Shown in pieces: positions 57,888-64,000 of a stretch of DNA of 64,000 bases (the first letter of the stretch is position 1; every line of letters begins with the position of its first letter). Origin of the DNA: Terriglobia bacterium. Lineage in GTDB: Bacteria; Acidobacteriota; Terriglobia; Bryobacterales; UBA6623. Location of the stretch: the NCBI GenBank assembly GCA_009841225.1, contig VXMF01000018.1, forward strand, positions 36,893 through 100,892. The letters run 5' to 3'. A program made the translations under genes and the position numbers. A model generated the notes under the pieces. The model did no database searches, had not been told where the DNA came from, and saw nothing but the letters and a program-made list of their open reading frames with translations.

Positions 57888-58418
57888 GTGCCCTCGACAG
57901 GCAACCGCAAGATCCTGTACCTAGCCAGCCCCTACGGCTTCTCGGAACAGCAGCGCTCCGGACCCCTTCCCGAACTCGTTTCTGCCCTCGAAGAGGCCGG
58001 GGCCGAGGTCTGGGAGCCGTTTGCGCGCAACAACACTACCAAAGACACAGACGGCGCTGACTGGGCATACCTCGTCGGCCAAAGGGATATGCGTGATGTC
58101 CGCGAGGCCGATGGCCTGTTCGCGGTCGTCAACGGCTGCCCGCCGGACGAGGGTGTGATGGTGGAGCTGGGCATGGCGATCGCTTGGCGCAAGCCAGTCT
58201 TTCTGTTCCGGGACGACTTCCGGCGTTGCACCGACTCCGGCGTGTACCCCCTGAACTTGATGCTCTTCTGCGGCCTTCCCAAGCACAGTTGGGAACGATT
58301 CTGGCTGACCAGCATCGAGCAGATCGCAGACCCGCAGAAAGCTCTGGCCCCATGGTTGAACGGTGAAGTGTTTCGCCGAGCCACTCCCGAGCCTCCTCCC
58401 GGCCCGAGCTCTTGTTGA
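57888..58418 (+). CDS. Nucleoside 2-deoxyribosyltransferase-like protein
   Basis: 176-residue protein of the nucleoside 2-deoxyribosyltransferase family. ILYLASPYGFSEQQ opens it; the DGLFAVVNGCPPDEGVMVELGMAIAW block carries the nucleophilic Glu (EGVMVELG) typical of the family. It may move deoxyribose between bases or remove a nucleobase. GTG start at 57888. The PHP phosphatase starts 3 bp after its stop, so they are likely cotranscribed. Confidence 0.85.
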   Translation: MPSTGNRKILYLASPYGFSEQQRSGPLPELVSALEEAGAEVWEPFARNNTTKDTDGADWAYLVGQRDMRDVREADGLFAVVNGCPPDEGVMVELGMAIAWRKPVFLFRDDFRRCTDSGVYPLNLMLFCGLPKHSWERFWLTSIEQIADPQKALAPWLNGEVFRRATPEPPPGPSSC

Positions 58419-58421
58419 ATC

Positions 58422-59309
58422 GTGGCCAGTCCCCCATGGATGCTGTCGCTGCACGGCGGCCACAGCGGCGAATTCTGCGAACACGCCAGCGGAACGCTCC
58501 GCGAAATCGTCGATGCAGCTGTGGCTGCCGAATTGAGCACTTACGGCGTTACCGAGCACGCTCCGCGTTCGGACGACCGCTTCCTGTACGCCTCCGAACG
58601 CGCCAAGGGCTACGAAGTGGAGCGACTGCAGAGGGAGTTTGAGGCGTATTCGCGCGAGTCACTGAGGCTTCAGCGCCAGACGCGCGGTTCGCTGGAACTC
58701 TTGCGCGGCTTCGAAACCGAAGCCGTGCCAACCTCAAGCTACGTCGAATCGATGCTGGCGCTGCGACGCGAGCACAGGTTCGACTATGTCGTCGGATCGG
58801 TCCACCATGTCTGTGACATACCCATTGACGAGACCCCTCAGCACTTTCGAGAAGCCGTGGCCGCTTGCAGCGGCCTGGAACCGCTCATGGAGCGCTACTT
58901 CCGGCTGGTAGACGAAATGATCCGCAGCGTGCGCCCGGAGATCGTTGGCCACCTCGATCTGCCCAAGCTGCATGCGCCAAGAGACGCCGATCTATGCACC
59001 CCGAGGATCCGCCGGGCCGCCGAGGCCGCTATCGAGGCTGCCAGGTCGCATTCCTGTGTCCTCGACCTCAACACGTCGGGCTGGCGCAAGGGATTGCCCG
59101 AACCGTTCCCATCCCCCTGGCTGGTGCGCCTGGCGGCCGAAGCTGGCGTGCATTTCTGTTTTGGTGACGACAGCCACTCCCCGTCGCAGGTTGGCTACGG
59201 CCTAGGGCGCGCGAGACAGTACTTGCTAGACCACGGAGTCGATTCGATCACCGCTCTCGGATTGGGACGAAGCGGCTTGGAACGGCGAGAGGTCCCACTC
59301 GAGGCCTGA
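58422..59309 (+). CDS. Histidinol-phosphatase, PHP (HisK-like) type
   Basis: 295-residue PHP metallo-phosphatase. MLSLHGGHSGEFCEHASGTL (HxH-like with the His motif shifted to HGGHS), YGVTEHAPR, YVVGSVHHVCD, VGHLDLPKLHA and CFGDDSHSPSQVG form the trinuclear metal site. Family members are usually HisK, which dephosphorylates histidinol phosphate, but other PHP phosphoesterases look alike. The GTG at 58422 or ATG at 58440 could start it. It follows the previous gene by 3 bp. Confidence 0.78.
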   Translation: MASPPWMLSLHGGHSGEFCEHASGTLREIVDAAVAAELSTYGVTEHAPRSDDRFLYASERAKGYEVERLQREFEAYSRESLRLQRQTRGSLELLRGFETEAVPTSSYVESMLALRREHRFDYVVGSVHHVCDIPIDETPQHFREAVAACSGLEPLMERYFRLVDEMIRSVRPEIVGHLDLPKLHAPRDADLCTPRIRRAAEAAIEAARSHSCVLDLNTSGWRKGLPEPFPSPWLVRLAAEAGVHFCFGDDSHSPSQVGYGLGRARQYLLDHGVDSITALGLGRSGLERREVPLEA

Positions 59310-59348
59310 AGCGCACGAGATCGCCCAACACTAGGCCAGGCCCTTGCC

Positions 59349-59394
59349 CTCGGCTCATGCCGAGCAGTATGAAATAGGGGTCGTGCCGAGCAGT
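59349..59394. repeat. Hairpin and direct repeat in the convergent gap
   Basis: CTCGGC/GCCGAG stem with TCAT loop (59349-59364). The 3' arm extended, TGCCGAGCAGT, recurs at 59384-59394, so alternative pairings with the 5' arm are possible. No T-run. It lies between a PHP gene and the convergent ZIP-like gene, so termination is likely but unproven. Confidence 0.45.
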
Positions 59395-59450
59395 GGTCCT
59401 CTTCGGCCGGAGCGCTACGAGGCTCGTGGAAAACGGCTTGGCAGATCCGT

Positions 59451-61286
59451 CTATTCCAGGGTCTTGAAGAAGATTGAAGCCAGAAATCCCATCAGCGTCG
59501 CAATGCCAATGACCGGGCCCGCTTTCAGATAGGCTTCGGGCACCATCGTCTGGGCAATCATGGTCAGCATCGCCCCCGCGGCAATCCCTTGAACCAATCC
59601 GAAGGCCTGCGGATCCGCTCCGACGAAAAAGATGCTGCCGAGCGCCGCCCCGATGCCGGTTAGCACCATCAGCGAGGCCCACATGAACAGGACCCGCGCA
59701 AACTTCATCCCTTGCTGCTGCATTCCGACCGAGCTCGACAGCGCCTCGGGGTAGTTCGACAGGAATAGGCCGGCAATCAGGGAAAAGCTGACGGGGCCGC
59801 GAATCAGCGAGCTGCCAATGACTAGGGATTCGGGGATGCCGTCCAGCAGGATGCCGAGCCAGATAGCGAGCGGCGCGCCCTTGTGGAGATTGACATGCGC
59901 GGACATGTCCGGGACCGACGGCATCAGACGACCGCTGTCGACGCTTCGTGTGGCACGGGTGATCCAACGCTGCACGTCCCGCGCGGCGGACCCCCGCACG
60001 CTCGTCAGGTAGTCCCGGTTCTCCACACCCTCGAGATACTCCCTGACCTTCTCGGAAATGGCCGGATAGCGCCGCATCAATGCGTCGAAGTCGGACTTGC
60101 GCAGCACCCAAAGCTCCGTAGCATCGATCGCAACGGAACTGTAGAAGCGGCGTGCGTTGGTGATGAACGATCTGCCGCCGAACGCCTCGCCCGGTTCCGC
60201 GGTCATGCGCTGGAGAGCCCGTCCCGCAGGGGGAATCAACGCCACCTGCCCACTCGCAACAACGAAGAGGCGATCCGCCAGTTCGCCGTGGCGGTAGATC
60301 GTCTCGCCCCGTTCGTACCGAACACAGAACAGCCGGTCGGCGACAGCGCTCAGGTCCGTCTGTGATAATCCGCGAAAGATGGGAAGGCTGCGGATTCCAG
60401 CGGACGTGCGGACGAACTCGTCGCGATGGCGCTCGATGCCTACGGCGTTAGGCAATACGCCGGCGGTAACGCCCGCCAAGGCGCTCTCCCGCCAGTGAGA
60501 GACCTGCTCGCCGGTCAGTCCTTGGCGATTCTTCAGGTAGTCGGCGATGGAGTCGCTGGAAATGAGCTTCGTGGTTGCGGCAGCGAGTGGCTCCGAAATC
60601 CCCACGGCCTTCTGGAATTGCTCGCGTGGCAGCATCCAGATCTGTGCGTCCTGCGTCGCGACGGCATGCCTGGTGTGGGGAGACCCGGTGATAAAGGCGT
60701 GCTGTCCGGGAGTCCCTCCCGTGCGGTGTACTGCGGGGGTACCGCTTGGCAGCGACGGATCCGTGGTCGAGACCTCTCCTTCCCCGACCAGATAAAGGAA
60801 GTCGGATGGGTCGCCAACACAGAAGATGGTCGCACCCGTTTCGAACTCGGCGTCCACGGCCGCTGACGCGAGATCCTCGAGGTCCTGTCGTTTGAGGTCG
60901 CGGAATATGGCGATCCGCTCCAGTTCGCCCAGCGCCTTCTTGAAGCGCTTGCGGCGCCTGCGGTGCAGATAGTTCACCACGGTCGAAGACTTGCGCAGGA
61001 ACCCCCCGTGGTGGTTGATGACGTTGTTCAACCCGACGAACATGCCGCCCCCGAGAACGCATCCCGCCGCCATCCAGGGGAAATGCCCCTGTGCGAGCGC
61101 GGAGGAGACCAGATCGAGCGTCAGTGCTGCGAGGAGAGCACCGCCGCCGAAGGCCATTAGGATGCCTACAGAGCGGTCATCAGGTCGCCAGAACAGGGTT
61201 GTCAGCGTTCCAAGTGGCAGCGAGCATGCGCTCAGAATTCCCATCGACAACGCGAAAAGGGTCAAAGACTCCGCCACCGCAAACAC
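59451..61286 (-). CDS. ZIP-like membrane protein with two internal cyclic-nucleotide-binding domains
   Basis: 611 residues. Three N-terminal hydrophobic segments (residues 5-33, 38-65, 69-90) include SVGILMAFGGGALLAALTLDL, like ZIP TM2. Residues 120-235 and 295-420 are two CNBD/CRP-type domains (LERIAIFRDLKRQDLEDLA; then LPIFRGLSQTDLSAVADRLF, YERGETIYRHGELADRLFVV, EPGEAFGGRSFI, SSVAI). Five C-terminal segments follow: APLAIWLGILLDGIPESLVIG (D482-G-I-P-E486), GLFLSNYPEALSSSVGM (N511-Y-P-E514), and MIAQTMVPEAYLKAGP. These match ZIP TM4-TM5 signatures in pattern but not all metal-binding His residues. It could be a cNMP-gated or scaffolded permease. GTG at 61286 or 61277 starts it. Confidence 0.7.
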   Translation of the reverse strand: MFAVAESLTLFALSMGILSACSLPLGTLTTLFWRPDDRSVGILMAFGGGALLAALTLDLVSSALAQGHFPWMAAGCVLGGGMFVGLNNVINHHGGFLRKSSTVVNYLHRRRRKRFKKALGELERIAIFRDLKRQDLEDLASAAVDAEFETGATIFCVGDPSDFLYLVGEGEVSTTDPSLPSGTPAVHRTGGTPGQHAFITGSPHTRHAVATQDAQIWMLPREQFQKAVGISEPLAAATTKLISSDSIADYLKNRQGLTGEQVSHWRESALAGVTAGVLPNAVGIERHRDEFVRTSAGIRSLPIFRGLSQTDLSAVADRLFCVRYERGETIYRHGELADRLFVVASGQVALIPPAGRALQRMTAEPGEAFGGRSFITNARRFYSSVAIDATELWVLRKSDFDALMRRYPAISEKVREYLEGVENRDYLTSVRGSAARDVQRWITRATRSVDSGRLMPSVPDMSAHVNLHKGAPLAIWLGILLDGIPESLVIGSSLIRGPVSFSLIAGLFLSNYPEALSSSVGMQQQGMKFARVLFMWASLMVLTGIGAALGSIFFVGADPQAFGLVQGIAAGAMLTMIAQTMVPEAYLKAGPVIGIATLMGFLASIFFKTLE

Positions 61287-61502
61287 CTCACAACTGCTCG
61301 ATCAAAGCAACGGAATGCAGCGCGTCGGCTCCTTGGAGAACGCAACCTGCCGTTCCTCAAGAATAGCCCTGCCCGCAACGAAGTCCTAGGCACCGCATGC
61401 CCTTGCGGGTTTACCATGGTTGGCGGCGCAGCCGTCACCGAGGCCGCTGCGCAGCACGTAGTCCACGCCAGAACGCTGGACTCGTCGCGGCTCGGAACGC
61501 GT

Positions 61503-62531
61503 ATGTTGCTACGTGCGATCGTCGCAGTCGTTTCCGCGTGGTCGCTGGCCAGTTGCGGCGGGGGGGCGCAGGAGCTCTCAGAGAACGAGACGTTCTACAG
61601 CCGCAATCGCGTCGAGCTGTACTCCGGGCTCGAGCCCGACGCACCGGCGATTGGCGTCTTGGACTTCGACACGCGCGCGAGGATCTTGGAAACGCACCGG
61701 AGCTTTGTCAGGCTGCGTACGATCGATGGCAGAGAGGGCTGGGCTCCGAGGGCAATGCTGCTTGACAGCAACCTGCGAGGCGGGCTGCGAGCGCTGACAA
61801 GCCAGACTGCCGCGCTGCCGAGCCAAGGGCTCTACCGGTCACGGGACACGCTCAACGTGCATACGCAGCCATATCGCTGGGCGCCGACGTTCTACCAGTT
61901 GGAAAAGGACGAAAGCGTGGAGATGCTGGATCGGATGCTGGTCGATCGCCTGCCGGCCGCTGCAGCCACCGCCAGGACGCCGCCCGCGCCAACCGGTTTG
62001 GATTACTGGTATCTGGTACGGATCCCGGAACTCGACCAAACCGGCTGGCTGATCGCGAACATGGCGTATGCCGACATCCCGCTCGAAGTCGCGATGCTGG
62101 CCCAAGGTCGCTCGATTGTGGCCTACTTTCCGATCGGATCGGTGGCCGACGAGACTAGCGGCGAAGCCAAGACCACTTGGCTTTGGTTCCAATCGAGTCG
62201 CAGCGGGCAAGTGCATGACTTTGACCGCATGGCGGTGTTGCGGTGGGACGCCAGACGGAATCGTTACATCGTGATTCGGCAGTATTCGAACCTCACCGGC
62301 TACCTGCCAGTCGAAGTCAGGCCAAACTTCAACTCCGAACGCGGGACAGGCATGGGCATCCACGTTCTGCTAGCCAAAGACGGCCAGATGCGCGGCCGGA
62401 ACCATATCTACACCGCTAACCGGGTTTACCAATTGGAGGAGAAACCAGTGGCCGGGGCGCCGCAGCACGTTCCGCCCGGCGGCTTCGGTGCGCGCTATGT
62501 ATTCTCACCTCCAGACAGCCCCGGACGGTAA
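61503..62531 (+). CDS. SH3-domain lipoprotein
   Basis: 342-residue predicted lipoprotein (signal MLLRAIVAVVSAWSLASCGG, Cys in LASC). Two bacterial SH3-like modules follow: residues about 30-85 (TFYSRNRVELYSGLEPDAPAIG, then RTIDGREGWAPRAML) and about 100-180 (NVHTQPYRWAPTFYQL, then IPELDQTGWLIANMA). The remainder is beta-rich with TWLWFQSSRSG and NLTGYLPVEVRPN. SH3b modules usually bind peptidoglycan. No catalytic residues. The frame is open to 61416 but the ATG at 61503 gives the signal. Divergent from the ZIP-like gene; 389 bp follow before sulP. Confidence 0.72.
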   Translation: MLLRAIVAVVSAWSLASCGGGAQELSENETFYSRNRVELYSGLEPDAPAIGVLDFDTRARILETHRSFVRLRTIDGREGWAPRAMLLDSNLRGGLRALTSQTAALPSQGLYRSRDTLNVHTQPYRWAPTFYQLEKDESVEMLDRMLVDRLPAAAATARTPPAPTGLDYWYLVRIPELDQTGWLIANMAYADIPLEVAMLAQGRSIVAYFPIGSVADETSGEAKTTWLWFQSSRSGQVHDFDRMAVLRWDARRNRYIVIRQYSNLTGYLPVEVRPNFNSERGTGMGIHVLLAKDGQMRGRNHIYTANRVYQLEEKPVAGAPQHVPPGGFGARYVFSPPDSPGR

Positions 62532-62872
62532 TCAGGCAGCTGTCGATTCGCGGCCGCACTGCGCCCGTGCAGATTCGTTGGCAAGCAAGGCAGCGTGCCG
62601 AAGACCGCAGGAAGGGCCCGGCTTCCAAACAGTCGCATTCTCGGCGGGGGCCGTGACTGCCGAGGACCCGCAGAAACATGCGGGGCCGATCGCTGCCAGC
62701 GGTCGTCGTGTCCTGCGCCGGCAGCACCATCCTCGCCTCGTGCTATGCGCCACTCGGCGCACGAAAACCGGCCCCGCTGAAACACCGGTCCGAACCGGTG
62801 CGCCGTCAGCCGCTGGAGCACGCTCTGTACCCTCCTGCCAGTCGTAGCGGAACAGGCCCGGTGCGAATGTTC
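62532..62872. other. Non-coding stretch between SH3 lipoprotein and SulP genes
   Basis: No start-to-stop frame here has family similarity, signal peptide or good ribosome site, and long frames on both strands run through it as expected in GC-rich DNA. The only structure I see is the perfect 10-bp hairpin at its downstream end. Confidence 0.5.
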
Positions 62873-62900
62873 GCGACTGCCGGGACCGGGCGGCAGTCGC
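62873..62900 (+). promoter_or_regulatory. Perfect 10-bp hairpin just before the sulP promoter
   Basis: GCGACTGCCG pairs with CGGCAGTCGC around an 8-nt loop (GGACCGGG). It ends 14 nt before the TATCCT hexamer. As DNA it would be an operator at about -35; as RNA from upstream it could be a terminator, although no T-run follows. Confidence 0.4.
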
Positions 62901-62914
62901 ATCTCCGAATCCTG

Positions 62915-62920
62915 TATCCT
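62915..62920 (+). promoter_or_regulatory. -10-like hexamer TATCCT, leaderless sulP
   Basis: TATCCT ends 9 nt before the ATG at 62930 and immediately before another ATG at 62921, so only 62930 fits the leaderless pattern. Confidence 0.45.
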
Positions 62921-62929
62921 ATGTCTCTT

Positions 62930-64000
62930 ATGGTCGACACCGGGGACATTCCGCAAGGAAACGGATCGGGCTTCAAGCGCTACTGGGGATCGGACCTGCT
63001 GTCCGGGTTCCTGGTCTTCCTCATCGCGCTGCCACTCTGCCTCGGGATCTCCCTGGCTTGCGGCTACCCGGCCATTGCGGGGATCTTCACCGCAATCATC
63101 GGCGGCATCGTCGGCACCGTCTTCAGCAATTCCGAACTGACGATCAAGGGCCCGGCGGCCGGCCTCATCGTCATCGCGATCGGGTGCGTGACGGATTTCG
63201 GCTTCACCGCGGGCCGCGATCCTGCCGCGGACATCGAGGCGTACCGCTTGGCCCTGGGCGTGGGCGTGGTCGCCGGCGTCATCCAGATTCTCTTCGGCGT
63301 GTTCCGGTCCGGCATTCTGGGCGAGTTCTTCCCACCGGCCGCCGTCCACGGGCTGCTCGCCTCGATCGGCGTGATTATCTTCGCCAAGCAGTTGCCCGTC
63401 ACCCTAGGGCTCGGTTCGGAGGGGACGCCGCTCGAGCTGCTGGCTAGGATTCCCAGCTACTTCACCGACATGCACCCCCAAGTGGGCCTGATCGGCATCA
63501 TCAGCTTGGTCATCATGTTCGGATATCCGTTCCTGAAGATTCCGGGCCTGAGGGCCATACCGGCGCCGCTCGTGGTCGTGCTGGTCACCGTGCCGCTAGG
63601 GCTGCACTACGGTCTGGGGCGCGAGTTTCTCGTCGACGTTCCGTCCAATATGTTCGGCGCGCTGACATTCCCGGACTTCTCCGGCGTCGCCACCGCAACA
63701 GGGGTCAAGTACATCATTCTCTTCTCGTTGATCGGCAGCCTCGAGTCGCTGCTCAGCGCTAAGGCAGTCGACCAGATCGACCCGTACCGCAGAAAGACCA
63801 ACTACGACGGCGACCTGCTGGCGATCGGCGTAGGCAACACGGCCTCCGCGCTGGTGGGAGGCCTGCCGATGATCTCCGAGATCGTCCGCAGCAAGGCGAA
63901 CATCGACAACGGGGCCAAGACCCGGTTCGCGAACATGCACCACGGCATGTTCCTGCTGGTGTTTGTGGCGCTCGCCCCCGCTCTGATCAACATGATCCCT
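62930..64000 (+). CDS. SulP-family anion transporter (3'-truncated by window end)
   Basis: Open reading frame to the window end (357 residues seen, no stop). SulP transporters (BicA, DauA and relatives) move sulfate, bicarbonate or dicarboxylates. Blocks here: [49 protein letters not shown] (the conserved GPAA), [36 protein letters not shown] and [17 protein letters not shown]. About ten hydrophobic segments are present. The STAS domain would follow beyond the window. The ATG at 62930 rather than 62921 was chosen for its TATCCT hexamer. Sulfate uptake would fit the sulfatase-rich context, but bicarbonate transport is equally possible. Confidence 0.88.
   Translation, partial: MVDTGDIPQGNGSGFKRYWGSDLLSGFLVFLIALPLCLGISLACGYPAIAGIFTAIIGGIVGTVFSNSELTIKGPAAGLIVIAIGCVTDFGFTAGRDPAADIEAYRLALGVGVVAGVIQILFGVFRSGILGEFFPPAAVHGLLASIGVIIFAKQLPVTLGLGSEGTPLELLARIPSYFTDMHPQVGLIGIISLVIMFGYPFLKIPGLRAIPAPLVVVLVTVPLGLHYGLGREFLVDVPSNMFGALTFPDFSGVATATGVKYIILFSLIGSLESLLSAKAVDQIDPYRRKTNYDGDLLAIGVGNTASALVGGLPMISEIVRSKANIDNGAKTRFANMHHGMFLLVFVALAPALINMIP

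Noticed and set aside
62488..62847. Short plus-strand frame after the SH3 lipoprotein.
   Set aside because: Overlaps the lipoprotein end, no ribosome site or TANNNT hexamer, and low-complexity composition.

Overview
This is a high-GC (roughly two-thirds G+C), gene-dense bacterial chromosome segment with 54 protein genes called, one tRNA gene, and no recognisable insertion sequence, prophage or CRISPR array. The gene set suggests a Gram-negative, menaquinone-using heterotroph: aminofutalosine synthase plus a UbiA-type prenyltransferase, a TonB-dependent receptor with a carboxypeptidase-regulatory-like N-terminus, many lipoproteins and Tat-signal proteins, three sulfatases, two DUF3604 proteins and a PQQ-like propeller. 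This is most consistent with Acidobacteriota (Bryobacterales/Solibacter-like), but that is an inference from gene content, not from a marker gene comparison.

Layout. 1-4.7 kb: trpC, UbiA-type prenyltransferase (probable mqnP), an SDR, a GOB-like subclass B3 metallo-beta-lactamase homologue and mqnE. 4.7-10.8 kb: MerR regulator, iduronate-sulfatase-like enzyme, hslV-hslU and two linked lipoproteins. 10.9-17.2 kb: a secreted Vps62-like protein, a cation-chloride cotransporter, a sulfatase-like enzyme with Thr at the nucleophile position, and zapA with a coiled-coil partner. 17.2-21.6 kb: tRNA-Leu(CAG), an OprC/NosA-like TonB receptor, a Cys-rich secreted protein and an aldose-epimerase-like protein. 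21.7-30.7 kb: gltB, asnS, ddl and the folP-folB-folK operon. 30.7-37.2 kb: Tat/lipoprotein sulfatase, orphan cytosine-5 methyltransferase, thiG, obgE-nadD and a PQQ-like propeller protein. 37.2-43.7 kb: rpoD, a VOC protein, a 2-hydroxyacid dehydrogenase, a YycJ-like MBL hydrolase, a membrane protein and a half-length UvrC-like protein. 43.8-51.9 kb: DUF3604 protein, amidohydrolase, miaA, an epimerase, and on the other strand ftsY-ribD-ribE. 51.9-64 kb: a propeller-DUF3604 fusion, a Gfo/Idh/MocA oxidoreductase, rhamnulokinase, a nucleoside 2-deoxyribosyltransferase-like protein, a PHP histidinol-phosphatase, a ZIP-like membrane protein with two cyclic-nucleotide-binding domains in its central loop, an SH3 lipoprotein and the start of a SulP transporter.

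How the genes fit together. Housekeeping genes (hslUV, gltB, asnS, ddl, fol, obgE-nadD, rpoD, miaA, ftsY-rib, thiG) are interspersed with secreted hydrolases. Three sulfatases, a rhamnulokinase, a Gfo/Idh/MocA oxidoreductase, a mutarotase-like protein and two DUF3604 enzymes would suit growth on sulfated, rhamnose-containing polysaccharide, but they do not form one locus.

The most striking features are the CNBD/ZIP-like fusion at 59.5-61.3 kb; a recurrent TANNNT -10-like hexamer 5-9 nt before start codons on both strands, suggesting widespread leaderless transcription, including a symmetric divergent promoter at 42.54 kb; the half-length UvrC homologue that keeps its four cysteines but seems to have lost GIY-YIG catalytic residues; and the GOB-like metallo-beta-lactamase homologue with Gln in the first zinc-ligand position.
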